Positions 34,319 to 43,561 of a DNA stretch of 64,000 nt are shown here, piece after piece. The number at the start of each line of letters is the position of its first letter. The stretch's first letter is position 1. A model generated the notes under the pieces. It saw only the letters and a list, made by a program, of their open reading frames with translations. It was not told the DNA's origin and did no database searches. Made by a program: the position numbers and the translations under genes. The DNA lies in NCBI RefSeq assembly GCF_013416775.1, contig NZ_SZVI01000013.1, positions 868,001 to 932,000 of the forward strand, in the 5' to 3' direction. The stretch is from Rhodoferax sp. BLA1. Lineage in GTDB: Bacteria; Pseudomonadota; Gammaproteobacteria; Burkholderiales; Burkholderiaceae_C.

Positions 34319-37300
34319 TCAGGATGGCAAACTTTTCATGCCGGCACGTAATTGCAGCAAGGCGGCCTCAAAGTCAAACACCTTGACGGCGCTCTCGATC
34401 TGGCGGTAGTGCTGCGGGAAAGCAGCCTCCAGCCAGTCGGCGTGTTCACTGACCAAGTCCACGGCGGCCGCATCATCGTAGGCCAGCAAAGCATCCAGCC
34501 GAGTACACATGTCCTTGAGCTGAACCGGGTCCAGCGCCACTCGCGGGCGGGGCAACTCGGTCGGCAGGGCCTGCTCCAGCGCGTCGATCAGCGCGGTGAG
34601 TGGCCCGGCCAAGGCCTGCACCGCGCTGCGCACCGTGGCCACCGGCCCACGTTGGCGGGCAGTGTCTTCCACCACAGCAGCCAGCGCCTGCACCTGATGC
34701 GCGCCGATGCTGCCAGCGGTGCCCTTGGTGGTGTGTGCCAGACGCTCGGCGGTGGCCAGATCCTGCTGCTCCAGCGCCGCCTGCAAGCTGCTCAGCAGCT
34801 GTTTCTGACCCGCCACAAAACGGCGCAGCATCGAGAGGTACAGCGTTTTTTTACCCAGCACCCGCCGCAGCCCGGCCTGTGTATCGAGCCCGGCAATGTC
34901 GGTCGGCGCCCGCCAGCCGATGTCTGGCGGCGCGTTCACAGCCGGTGCCGAACTCGTCACCCAGGCGGCCCCTGGCTGCGGTGTGATCCATTTCAGCAAG
35001 GTCTGCCACAGCCGGTCGGGATCGATCGGTTTGGCAATGTGGTCGTTCATGCCCACATCCAGACAACGCTGGCGGTCACTGTCTTGCACATTGGCGGTCA
35101 TGGCCACAATCGGCAGCGCGTCAAAAGCAGGCAAGCGGCGGATTTCACGGGTGGCGGTTTCACCGTCCATCACTGGCATCTGCATGTCCATCAGCACCAG
35201 ATCAAAGGGGCTGCGCTGCACTTTCTGCAGCGCAATCTCGCCGTTTTCTGCCAGTTCCACCACAAAACCGGCATCACGCAGTAACTCCAAAGCCACTTCC
35301 TGGTTCAGGTCGTTGTCTTCCACCAGCAAAATCCGCGCGCCTTTGATGCCCGCCAGGTTTTCCACACTGAGCGGCGGCGCTTGTGATGCGCCACGCCGCT
35401 CGGGTGCCACCTGCCCCATCAGGCTCATCACACTCTCAAACAACATCGACGGGTTGACCGGCTTGATCAACACATCGTCCAACCCGGCCTGGGCGGCGCC
35501 CTTGAGCACATCTTCACGGCCAAAGGCGGTGACCATGACCCGGTGCGGTGGGTGCCTCAGGGGCCGCGCCTGCAAACGCCTGGCCACCTCGATGCCGTCC
35601 ATGCCGGGCATCTGCCAATCTAGAAACACAAAGTGAAAGGGCCGCTCCTGGGTCTCGGCCTGGTCCACTGCATGGATGGCACTGCTGCCACCATCGGCCT
35701 CTTCCACACCAAAACCCATGCCCTCGAGCATGCCCCGCAACACCGTGCGGGCGTGGTCGTTGTCGTCCACCACCAGCGCCCGGCAACCCTGCAAGTCAGC
35801 ACTCAGGATGCGGCTGGTCTGCGCTGCCACGCCTTTGCCCAGGCGCGCGGTGAACCAGAAGGTGCTGCCCTGGCCCGGCACACTGTCCACCCCGACCTCA
35901 CCCTGCATCATGTGGGACAACTTCTTGGCAATCGACAGGCCCAGCCCGGTGCCGCCGTAGTGGCGTGTGGTGGAGCTGTCGGCCTGCTGGAACGACTGGA
36001 ACAGCTGGCTGCGCTGCTCGTCCGAGATGCCGATGCCGGTGTCGCGCACCGCAAAATACAGCAGCACATCGTTGTCACTCTGTTCACGCACCCGCACCAC
36101 CACATCGACCTCACCTTTTTGGGTGAACTTGACCGCGTTGTTGGCGTAGTTGATCAGCACCTGGGTCAGACGCAGCGGGTCACCCACCAGGTTATTGGGC
36201 ACGTCGCGGTCCACATCAAAGATCAGCTCCAAGCCCTTGGCAGCGACCTTTTCACCGATCAGGTTGCTGACATTGCCCAGCACCTTCTCCAGGTCAAAAG
36301 CGATGTGTTCAATGGTCAGTTTGCCGGCCTCGATCTTGGACACATCCAGGATGTCGTTGATGATGCCCAACAGGTGCTGGCCCGAGTCCATGATCTTTTT
36401 CATGTAGTCGCGCTGGCGCGGCAGCAGCTCGGTCTTGAGCATCAGGTGGGTCATGCCAATCACCGCGTTCATGGGGGTGCGGATCTCATGGCTCATGTTG
36501 GCCAGGAAATCGGCCTTGGTGCGCGCGGCGTCTTCTGCCAGCTCTTTGGCACGGCGCATCGCCTCGGCAGCGGCACGCTCCTCCGAAATATCGTCCACCA
36601 CCCATACCGTGCCCTTGCTGTGGTCGGCCACGTCCACCGCCTTGCCGGTCAGACGCACCCAAAACAGGCTGCCATCGAGCCGTTTGAGCCGTTGCTCACG
36701 GGTGTGCGCCTGGCCACGCCAGATCACCTCGTAGACCGGGTCACCGCCCAGGGCCTCGGCTTCGGCGTCGGGGTACCAGATGCTGGTGCGCTGCCCCACC
36801 ATGCCGCCTTCGAGCCAGCCAAACAGCTCGGTCAGACGCCGGTTGCAGCGCACAAAAACACGGTCCTTGATCAGCGCCATGCCCGAGGATGCGGTCTCAA
36901 AAATGGCCATCTGTTCCTCCCCCGCGAGCCGCAAGGCATCGGTGACCTGCTCTAGATCAAAGGTGCGCTGGGCCACCAGTTCCTCCAGATGGGAGCGGTA
37001 CTGCGCCAGCTCCAGCGTCATGCGCCGTTTCTCGGTCACATCCTCCTTGATCGCCAGGTAGTGGGTGATGTGGCCGTCGGGCTGACGCACCGGGGTGACA
37101 TGCACCTCTTCCTCGTAGTCGCTGCCGTCTTTGCGCCGGTTAAACAGCACACCCCGCCAGGTGTCACCGCGGACCAGGGCCGCCCACATGTCCTCATAGG
37201 TCTGGGGCGGTGTTTTGCCGTTCTTGAGCAAACGCGGGTTGGCACCCAACGCCTCTTCGCGGCTGTAGCCGGTGGTTCGGGTGAAGGCCTGGTTGACGTA

Positions 37301-39328
37301 TTCGATGTCGGCATTCAGGTTGGTGATGACCACACTCTCCGGGCTTTGCTCAACCGCGAGGTAAAGCATGCGTAACTCGTCCTCGGTGCGTTGACGCTCG
37401 GTGATGTCTTCCTTGACCGCCACATAGTTGCAAATCCGCCCCTCGGCATCCCGCAGGGGGCTGATGATGGCCGCCTCGATGCGCTCACGCCCGTCCTTGG
37501 TGCGGTTGACAAAATGCCCGCTCCACTGCTGCCCGGCGGCGAGCGCCTGCCACATCTCCCGAAACACCTTGGCCGGGGTTTTGCCTGAGCTCAACAGCCT
37601 GGGGTTCTGGCCGATGACCTCGCTGCGGTTGTAACCGGTGAGGCTGATGAAAGCGTCGTTGACAAACTCGATACGGGCATGCACATCGGTGATCACCACC
37701 GCATGCGGGCTTTGTTCGACCGCCATGCTGATCTTGCGCAGCGCGAGTTCGGCCTGTTTTTGCTCGCTGATGTCGTCCCACAACACCACCATGTAGTCTC
37801 GCCCCTGCTGGCGGATCACCCGGGCGTTGATCGACACATCAATCTCCCGGCCATCCTTGCGCCGGTAGCGGGTTTCAAACCGGGCACCGCCGTCGACCAG
37901 CGTCTTGCCAACCCGCTCTTGCAGCGCCGGGGCATCCAGCACTGCCTGGTAGTCCAACAAATTCATCTGCAGCAACTCATCCCGGCTGTAACCCAGGATC
38001 TGGCAGCTGGCCGCGTTGACCTGAACCATACGCAAGGACGGCAGCTCCACCAAGTTGATGGCATTGGCGGCCTGCTCGACGATGGCATGCATCAGCGCTT
38101 GGGTTTCGGCCTCTTGCTCACGCGCACGGCGCAGCGCAAAGGTCTTGTGTAAGCGCATGCCCACAGCGTCTAGCAGCGCCTGCTCTTCCGGCAAAAAGGC
38201 TGCCCCCGCATCCCCAACCTCGGCCGACAGCTCGCCCAGATAAGCCACACAGATCTGGTGGCGCGCCACCTCAGCTTTGCCACCAAATACCGTGCACAAC
38301 TGCCGTGCCTGCTGCAACACCGCCGGGTCACCCAACACCCCACCCGGCGTGGTGATGCAGGCGCCAGCCAGCTGCGGAAAACACATCGCCGCAGGCAAGC
38401 GCGCCACGACCTGCTGCAACAGCTCGTCGTCACGGATGGCATCGTTCTCGCTGAGACGGGACACCTCATGCAAACAGGCCAGCTCCCTCATGCGTTTGTC
38501 CAGGTCATTCTGGGCAGATTTGCGCGCCAGCAAAGCGTCGCGAAACGCCAGAACCGCCACCGCCAGGTCACGCAACAAGCTGGTGCTGTTGTGGCTGAGC
38601 GCCTCCACCTCCTTGAGGGCGGGCGGTGTGGCGTCTTGCGCCGCCATGCCCAGCATCGCACCCGACAACAAAGACACGCGCTGCATCATCTGGCGCGCCA
38701 GCCAGAGCCAGCCCAGCAACAGCAGCAGCAGCGACACACCGCCGGTGACACCCAGCTTGATCACATGTGCCTCAAACAGGCGGACCTGGTCGCTGGTGCG
38801 TTGTGCCATGGTGGCGGTGGCCGCATTCACAATGCTGTGGGTGTGTTCGCTGAAAGCCACATAACTTTGCCCGGCCCGAAACGCCAATTGCATGGCAGCC
38901 GTCGGGTCCTTCGCCGCCAGCGCGGTGGCCTGAACAATCAGCTGGCGGTAGTTGTCAAAGTCCTGGCGCACCTGTTGGGTGGTCACCACCGCGGTAGGTG
39001 AGTCCTCCAGCTCCAGCAGCCGGGGCTCCAGGCTGGTCAGCCAATTCACCACCGTGGTGTGCACCCGAGCCACATTGCCCGTATCAGCCTGGCCCCGCAC
39101 CGCCAGGTCCAGCGTGTCGGCCACCAGTTTCTGGATCGCGGCAACATCCTGGTTGAGTCGGTTGGCTACCGCCAGTTGGGCGGTGTCCTGTGCTTGCGCC
39201 AGGGCCACCACGCGGTACTCCTCACGCAGGTTGTGCACGATGGCATACACAATGCCCCCGGCCGCCACAATGACCGCCAACATCGGCAGCACAAACAGCA
39301 GCCAATACCAGGAACCACGCCCGCGCAT
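34319..39328 (-). CDS. Large hybrid sensor histidine kinase (PAS x4, HisKA, HATPase, two receivers, Hpt)
   Basis: Membrane kinase of 1669 residues with start MRGRGSWYW (39328); an in-frame ATG at 39505 would add 59 low-complexity residues. Two TM helices (about 8-30 and 195-215) flank a periplasmic helical sensor. Then come a GAF-like segment, four PAS domains, and HisKA with SHEIRTPMNAVIGM (His947). HATPase has NNAVKFT, DTGIGIS and GGTGLGL. Receiver 1 has Asp1237 (FLDWQMPGMDG), receiver 2 Asp1381 (LMDMQMPVMDG), and an Hpt domain has His1532 (AHTTKGTAGS). All phospho-residues are present, giving a full His-Asp-His relay that could feed the HD-GYP regulator encoded next. Confidence 0.93.
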   Translation of the reverse strand: MRGRGSWYWLLFVLPMLAVIVAAGGIVYAIVHNLREEYRVVALAQAQDTAQLAVANRLNQDVAAIQKLVADTLDLAVRGQADTGNVARVHTTVVNWLTSLEPRLLELEDSPTAVVTTQQVRQDFDNYRQLIVQATALAAKDPTAAMQLAFRAGQSYVAFSEHTHSIVNAATATMAQRTSDQVRLFEAHVIKLGVTGGVSLLLLLLGWLWLARQMMQRVSLLSGAMLGMAAQDATPPALKEVEALSHNSTSLLRDLAVAVLAFRDALLARKSAQNDLDKRMRELACLHEVSRLSENDAIRDDELLQQVVARLPAAMCFPQLAGACITTPGGVLGDPAVLQQARQLCTVFGGKAEVARHQICVAYLGELSAEVGDAGAAFLPEEQALLDAVGMRLHKTFALRRAREQEAETQALMHAIVEQAANAINLVELPSLRMVQVNAASCQILGYSRDELLQMNLLDYQAVLDAPALQERVGKTLVDGGARFETRYRRKDGREIDVSINARVIRQQGRDYMVVLWDDISEQKQAELALRKISMAVEQSPHAVVITDVHARIEFVNDAFISLTGYNRSEVIGQNPRLLSSGKTPAKVFREMWQALAAGQQWSGHFVNRTKDGRERIEAAIISPLRDAEGRICNYVAVKEDITERQRTEDELRMLYLAVEQSPESVVITNLNADIEYVNQAFTRTTGYSREEALGANPRLLKNGKTPPQTYEDMWAALVRGDTWRGVLFNRRKDGSDYEEEVHVTPVRQPDGHITHYLAIKEDVTEKRRMTLELAQYRSHLEELVAQRTFDLEQVTDALRLAGEEQMAIFETASSGMALIKDRVFVRCNRRLTELFGWLEGGMVGQRTSIWYPDAEAEALGGDPVYEVIWRGQAHTREQRLKRLDGSLFWVRLTGKAVDVADHSKGTVWVVDDISEERAAAEAMRRAKELAEDAARTKADFLANMSHEIRTPMNAVIGMTHLMLKTELLPRQRDYMKKIMDSGQHLLGIINDILDVSKIEAGKLTIEHIAFDLEKVLGNVSNLIGEKVAAKGLELIFDVDRDVPNNLVGDPLRLTQVLINYANNAVKFTQKGEVDVVVRVREQSDNDVLLYFAVRDTGIGISDEQRSQLFQSFQQADSSTTRHYGGTGLGLSIAKKLSHMMQGEVGVDSVPGQGSTFWFTARLGKGVAAQTSRILSADLQGCRALVVDDNDHARTVLRGMLEGMGFGVEEADGGSSAIHAVDQAETQERPFHFVFLDWQMPGMDGIEVARRLQARPLRHPPHRVMVTAFGREDVLKGAAQAGLDDVLIKPVNPSMLFESVMSLMGQVAPERRGASQAPPLSVENLAGIKGARILLVEDNDLNQEVALELLRDAGFVVELAENGEIALQKVQRSPFDLVLMDMQMPVMDGETATREIRRLPAFDALPIVAMTANVQDSDRQRCLDVGMNDHIAKPIDPDRLWQTLLKWITPQPGAAWVTSSAPAVNAPPDIGWRAPTDIAGLDTQAGLRRVLGKKTLYLSMLRRFVAGQKQLLSSLQAALEQQDLATAERLAHTTKGTAGSIGAHQVQALAAVVEDTARQRGPVATVRSAVQALAGPLTALIDALEQALPTELPRPRVALDPVQLKDMCTRLDALLAYDDAAAVDLVSEHADWLEAAFPQHYRQIESAVKVFDFEAALLQLRAGMKSLPS

Positions 39329-39551
39329 CCGATGGCCACCGGAGAGAGGTTTGGGTCGCGCTTGAGCAGGCCTCACACCAGACTCCCCCCGCCCACCCGG
39401 CTGACCCGGCAGAGACCAAAAACAGTCCCCATCTGCGCCAGCAAAGCGGCGACCATGGGGGTCCGGGCAAGGCAAAGCAGGCGCATGACAGGCATTCTGC
39501 ACCATGGCAAGACCCGAGTGTGTGCCTTTCTACCATTCACTATGTTTTTAA

Positions 39552-39590
39552 AAGCGAGTAGCCCTTATAGAACATGGGCTACAACCCGAA
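39552..39590 (+). repeat. Degenerate dispersed repeat copy
   Basis: AGTAGCCCTTATAGAACATGGGCTAC keeps the inverted arms TAGCCC and GGGCTA of the family, but the ATAGCT end is lost. It lies upstream of the hybrid kinase start. Confidence 0.5.
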
Positions 39591-39780
39591 ATCGCATTAA
39601 ATCAGACGAATCGCAGACGTTGGGAAAAAGCCATGGTCTGGCACCGTTTGCACAAGCACCTGGGGGGCTGCTGGCGGACTCTGGCCCTGGGTCGGCTGTG
39701 CGTGAGCCACCCGGGTTCAACCCTCACGCTGAAACCAGGCATTCCCGCTAAACTTTATGCTGCATTCGCAACAACAAATT

Positions 39781-39799
39781 GAGGGTGAGCAACACCCTC
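39781..39799 (+). promoter_or_regulatory. Hairpin in the TRAP operon leader
   Basis: GAGGGTG-AGCAA-CACCCTC: a perfect 7-bp stem with a 5-base loop, ending 24 bases before the dctQ-type start codon and 14 before its GGAG ribosome site. No T run follows, so it is more likely an mRNA element or operator than a terminator. Confidence 0.6.
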
Positions 39800-39823
39800 G
39801 CTATTCCCAAAGCTGGAGACAAC

Positions 39824-40432
39824 ATGCAGGCGTTTTTAAAGTTATCGAATGCCATTGACGGGCTCAACCGTTGGATTGGCAAGTATGTGATCTGGCTCAT
39901 TCTGGCCTCGACCGTGATCAGCGCCCTCAATGCGGTGGTGCGCAAAACCTTCAACATCAGTTCCAACGCTTTTCTCGAAGTGCAGTGGTATCTGTTTGCG
40001 GCGGCCTTTCTGCTGGCCTCGGCCTACACGCTGCTCAATGGTGAACACGTCAAGATTGATGTGTTTTACGGGCGCCTGACCAAGCGCACCCAGACCTGGG
40101 TCGACGTGTTTGGTTTCACCTGTTTCCTGCTGCCGTTTTGCAGCGCAATCATCTGGTTCAGCCTGCCGTTTTTCCTGAGAGGTTTTCACAGTGGTGAGAT
40201 GTCGGGCAACGCAGGTGGCCTGATCCGCTGGCCGGTGTACGCCATGATGCCACTCGGTTTTGCCCTGCTGTGGTTGCAAGGCCTGTCGGAGCTGATCAAA
40301 CGGCTGGCGTTCCTGATGGGGCTGATTGACGACCCGACCGAAAAGCTGCTGAGCAAATCCGCCGAGGAAGAACTGGCCGCCGCCATCCAGAAACTGGCTG
40401 AAGAAAAAGCCGCACAAGCCAAAGCGGCCTGA
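39824..40432 (+). CDS. TRAP transporter small permease (DctQ-type)
   Basis: Four-helix membrane subunit of a tripartite ATP-independent periplasmic transporter, 202 residues. The start at 39824 (MQAFLKLSNAIDGL) has GGAG at the right distance. DctQ features are WIGKYVIWLILASTVISALNAVVRK, SNAFLEVQWYLFAAAFLLASAYTLLNGEHVKIDVFYGRL and GGLIRWPVYAMMPLGF. The C-terminus carries an extra cytoplasmic helix rich in Lys, Glu and Ala (about residues 170-202). It is 16 bases upstream of the large permease gene. Confidence 0.94.
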   Translation: MQAFLKLSNAIDGLNRWIGKYVIWLILASTVISALNAVVRKTFNISSNAFLEVQWYLFAAAFLLASAYTLLNGEHVKIDVFYGRLTKRTQTWVDVFGFTCFLLPFCSAIIWFSLPFFLRGFHSGEMSGNAGGLIRWPVYAMMPLGFALLWLQGLSELIKRLAFLMGLIDDPTEKLLSKSAEEELAAAIQKLAEEKAAQAKAA

Positions 40433-40448
40433 GGCCAGGGGAACACTC

Positions 40449-42239
40449 ATGGAATTCATTGCAAACAACATCGCCCCGATCATGTTCATGGGGCTGATCG
40501 TCTTCCTGCTGCTGGGTTTCCCGGTGGCGTTCAGCCTGGGTGCCTGTGGCCTGTTTTTTGGTTTTGTCGGGGTGGAGCTTGGGCTGCTGCCCGAAGCCCT
40601 GATGCAGGCGCTGCCGCTGCGCATTTTTGGCATCATGCAAAACGACACGCTGCTGGCGATCCCGTTTTTCACGCTGATGGGCCTGATCCTGGAGCGCAGC
40701 GGCATGGCCGAGGACTTGCTCGACACCATCGGCCAACTGTTTGGCCCCTTGCGCGGCGGACTGGCCTTTGCGGTGATTTTTGTCGGCGCGCTGCTGGCAG
40801 CCACCACCGGTGTTGTGGCCGCGTCGGTGATCTCGATGGGCTTGATTTCCCTGCCGATCATGCTGCGTTACGGTTATGACCGGCGCATCGCCACCGGGGT
40901 GATTGCCGCCTCGGGCACGCTGGCGCAGATCATTCCGCCCTCGCTGGTGCTGATCATCCTGGCCGACCAGCTGGGCCGCAGTGTCGGTGAGATGTACAAG
41001 GGCGCATTTCTGCCAGGCTTTTTGCTCACCGGCATGTATTTCGGTTACGTGGTCTTGGTCACCCTGTTTCGCCCCAGCTGGGTGCCTGCCCTGCCAGCCG
41101 AGGCGCGCACCATCCGCGAAGACAACGGCAACAGTGGCCTGCCCTCGCTGGGCATCTTGACGGTGCTGAGTGCCGGTGTGGCGATCTACCTGGGCCAACA
41201 TTACGCCGACGTGCTGAGCTACCTCAAGGGTGAAGAAGTGCTGATGGTGGCCAAGGATGAAACCATTGTGGTGTCTTTGTGTGCCGGTGTGGTGCTGGCC
41301 TTTTTGATAGCGGTGCTCAACAAGGTCACCCGCGCCGGGCTGCTGTCACGCATGGCCGAACGCGTCACCTTTGTGTTGATCCCGCCGCTGCTCCTTATTT
41401 TTCTTGTGCTTGGCACTATCTTTTTAGGAGTTGCCACACCCACCGAAGGCGGCGCCATGGGCGCCATGGGTGCACTGCTGATGGCCGCCAGCCGCAAACG
41501 CCTGAGCATGCCCTTGCTCAAGCAGGCGCTCACCTCCACCACCAAGCTGTCGAGTTTTGTGGTGTTCATCCTGGTGGGCTCGACCGTGTTCAGCCTGGTG
41601 TTCCAGGGGGTGGATGGCTCCAAGTGGGTGGAGCATCTGCTGAGCTCGGTGCCCGGTGGCCAGCTGGGCTTTTTGATTGTGGTGAATGTGCTGATCTTCT
41701 TCCTGGCGTTTTTCCTGGACTTCTTCGAGCTGGCGTTCATTGTGGTGCCCTTGCTGGCGCCGGTGGCCGAGAAGATGGGTATTGACCTGATCTGGTTTGG
41801 TGTGCTGCTGGGGGTCAACATGCAGACCTCGTTCATGCACCCACCGTTTGGCTTTGCGCTGTTTTACCTGCGCAGCGTGGCCCCCGGCAAGGCCTACACC
41901 GACCGGCTCACCAAGAAGCTGATCCAGCCGGTGACCACGATGCAGATCTATTGGGGTGCGGTGCCGTTTGTGATCATCCAGATCATCATGGTGGGCCTCA
42001 TCATTGCTTTCCCGGGTATTGTCTCGAGTGGCCTGGACAAAAAAGAGGCGGTAGATCTGGACAAGGTGGCCGCAGAAATGATGGCCAACATGCCGGACGC
42101 CGAGCCAGAGGCACCTTTGCCGGATGCGGACGTGGACCCGACCGAGAGCACCGAACCCCAACCCGAACCGGCGCCGGGCGCCCCCGCTGCGGACGACCCC
42201 ATGAAAGCCATGGAAGAGTCCATGAAAACCAACCAATAA
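40449..42239 (+). CDS. TRAP transporter large permease (DctM-type) with acidic tail
   Basis: Multi-helix Na+-coupled permease of 596 residues, longer than the roughly 430 of typical DctM. Signatures are PVAFSLGACGLFFGF, LLAIPFFTLMGLILERSGMAEDLL, SGTLAQIIPPSLVLIILADQLGRSVGEMYKGAFLPG and GVATPTEGGAMGAMGALL. Extra length comes from a charged loop around residues 215-275 and a C-terminal tail (about 545-596) rich in Asp, Glu and Pro. Long DctM proteins of this type occur with alpha-keto-acid TRAP systems. Confidence 0.94.
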   Translation: MEFIANNIAPIMFMGLIVFLLLGFPVAFSLGACGLFFGFVGVELGLLPEALMQALPLRIFGIMQNDTLLAIPFFTLMGLILERSGMAEDLLDTIGQLFGPLRGGLAFAVIFVGALLAATTGVVAASVISMGLISLPIMLRYGYDRRIATGVIAASGTLAQIIPPSLVLIILADQLGRSVGEMYKGAFLPGFLLTGMYFGYVVLVTLFRPSWVPALPAEARTIREDNGNSGLPSLGILTVLSAGVAIYLGQHYADVLSYLKGEEVLMVAKDETIVVSLCAGVVLAFLIAVLNKVTRAGLLSRMAERVTFVLIPPLLLIFLVLGTIFLGVATPTEGGAMGAMGALLMAASRKRLSMPLLKQALTSTTKLSSFVVFILVGSTVFSLVFQGVDGSKWVEHLLSSVPGGQLGFLIVVNVLIFFLAFFLDFFELAFIVVPLLAPVAEKMGIDLIWFGVLLGVNMQTSFMHPPFGFALFYLRSVAPGKAYTDRLTKKLIQPVTTMQIYWGAVPFVIIQIIMVGLIIAFPGIVSSGLDKKEAVDLDKVAAEMMANMPDAEPEAPLPDADVDPTESTEPQPEPAPGAPAADDPMKAMEESMKTNQ

Positions 42240-42289
42240 GTCGAGCTGTCGCATGCGACCTGTTGCCCAGCGCACAGGTCTTCTCCATA

Positions 42290-42317
42290 AAAAAAACCCG
42301 CATCAAGCGGGTTTTTT
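42290..42317. terminator. Bidirectional terminator between the TRAP permease and binding-protein genes
   Basis: ACCCGC-ATCAA-GCGGGT with an A run on the left and a T run on the right, so it can end transcripts from both convergent genes. It lies 50 bases after the permease stop and 23 bases after the binding-protein stop. Confidence 0.88.
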
Positions 42318-42339
42318 GTTGTGGGGAAAAAGCGCTTGC

Positions 42340-43422
42340 TCAGAGCTTGCGGGTGGCCATGAACGAGTCGAACTTGGCTTCAGCAAAACGGAACCATAAG
42401 ACCTGGTCACGCTGGAAATTGCGCAGGTCGGCGTAAATTTTCTTCCACTCGGGGCTCTTGGCATTGTTGGCCTCAAACACCGCCATCGCGGCCTTGAAAG
42501 AGCCTTCCAGCACGTCTTGCGGGAAAGGCAGCACCTTGGTTTTGGCCGCTACCAGCTGCTTCAAGGCGGTGGGATTGAAGGCGTCGTACTTGGCCAACAT
42601 GTCGGTCGAGGCCATGGCACAGGCGGTCTCCAGGATGGCCTTGTTTTCTGCCGACAAGCTGTCCACCGCTTTCTGGTTGGCATAAAAGTCCACTTCCGGG
42701 CCACCTTCCCACCAGCCGGGGTAGTAATAAAACGGCGCCACCTTGTTGAAGCCGAGCTTCTGGTCGTCATAAGGGCCCACCCATTCGGCCGCGTCAATCG
42801 TGCCTTTTTCAAGCGCCTGGTAAATCTCACCGCCAGGAATGCTTTGCGGCACCGCACCAATGCCTTGCATCACCTCACCCACCAGCCCCCCACCCAGGCG
42901 CATCTTCATGCCCTTGAAATCGGCAATCGACTTGATTTGCTTTCGGTACCAGCCGCCCATCTGCACGCCGGTATTGCCGCCTGCGTAGCTGACCATGCCG
43001 TAGGTGGCGTACAACTCGTTCATGAGCTTGCGGCCATTGCCATGCATCATCCAGGCCGTCATCTGGCGCGCATTCAGGCCAAACGGAATGGCCGAGCCCA
43101 GGGCAAACGCCGGGTTCTTGCCGTAAAAGTAATAAGGCACGGTGTGGGTCATCTCCACCGTGCCGTTTTGCACACCGTCCACCACACCAAAGGGGGGCAT
43201 CAGCTCACCACCGGCATGCACGGAAATCTCGAACTTGCCACCCGACATGGCCCGGACCGCCTTGGACATCACTTCGGCTGCGCCATAAATCGTGTCCAGT
43301 GATTTGGGGAAACTGGAGGCCAGGCGCCAGCGCACTGCGGCCTGCGCATGCACAGCAGGTGCGGCCCCTGCGGCCAAAACGCCGGCGATACCCGCGTTTT
43401 TGATGATTGAACGACGATCCAT
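42340..43422 (-). CDS. TRAP transporter substrate-binding protein (TakP/DctP-type)
   Basis: A 360-residue periplasmic receptor. The N-terminus has a twin-arginine signal, DRRSIIKNAG followed by a hydrophobic stretch and AVHA, suggesting Tat export. The mature start WRLASSFPKSLDTIYGAAE and the later GGEIYQALEKGTIDAAEWVGPYDD and YYYPGWWEGGPE segments resemble TakP, which binds 2-oxo acids as sodium complexes. It is convergent with the QM genes instead of co-transcribed with them, so expression of the receptor is separately controlled. The substrate is inferred, not shown. Confidence 0.92.
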   Translation of the reverse strand: MDRRSIIKNAGIAGVLAAGAAPAVHAQAAVRWRLASSFPKSLDTIYGAAEVMSKAVRAMSGGKFEISVHAGGELMPPFGVVDGVQNGTVEMTHTVPYYFYGKNPAFALGSAIPFGLNARQMTAWMMHGNGRKLMNELYATYGMVSYAGGNTGVQMGGWYRKQIKSIADFKGMKMRLGGGLVGEVMQGIGAVPQSIPGGEIYQALEKGTIDAAEWVGPYDDQKLGFNKVAPFYYYPGWWEGGPEVDFYANQKAVDSLSAENKAILETACAMASTDMLAKYDAFNPTALKQLVAAKTKVLPFPQDVLEGSFKAAMAVFEANNAKSPEWKKIYADLRNFQRDQVLWFRFAEAKFDSFMATRKL

Positions 43423-43520
43423 CGATGAACTCCTCTAGTTGTGAACTGGGTAACACTTGCCTTGCCAACACAGCACGCGCTGGGCAAGTTCGCCAGTCAT
43501 TCTAGGGAGCGGACCCCAGC

Positions 43521-43550
43521 GACAAGGCCCGGGTTTTCCCGTGCCTTGTC
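43521..43550. other. Strong hairpin downstream of dxs
   Basis: GACAAGGCCCGGG and CCCGTGCCTTGTC pair at 12 of 13 positions around a TTTT loop. It lies 12 bases after the dxs stop on the minus strand. No T run follows in either direction, so it may protect a 3' end or be a weak terminator; it also lies upstream of the TRAP receptor gene. Confidence 0.6.
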
Positions 43551-43561
43551 GTCTGAACACC

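Larger units (their letters stand above)
39329..39823. other. Intergenic region between the hybrid kinase and the TRAP operon
   Basis: About 495 bases without a convincing gene. It holds a possible N-terminal extension of the kinase (to 39505), a degenerate dispersed repeat (39552-39590), a sigma-54-like sequence with wrong spacing (39639-39653) and a leader hairpin (39781-39799) just before the TRAP genes. I see no RNA gene. Confidence 0.6.

Noticed and set aside
39639..39653. Sigma-54-like sequence TGGCACCGTTTGCAC upstream of the TRAP operon
   Set aside because: Both elements look good but the GG and GC pairs are only 8 bases apart instead of 10, which RpoN does not accept.
41390..41435. 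AT-rich patch in the TRAP large permease as a repeat insertion
   Set aside because: It encodes the conserved LVLGTIFLGVATPTEGG stretch and lacks the ATAGCT-N19-GGGCT core.
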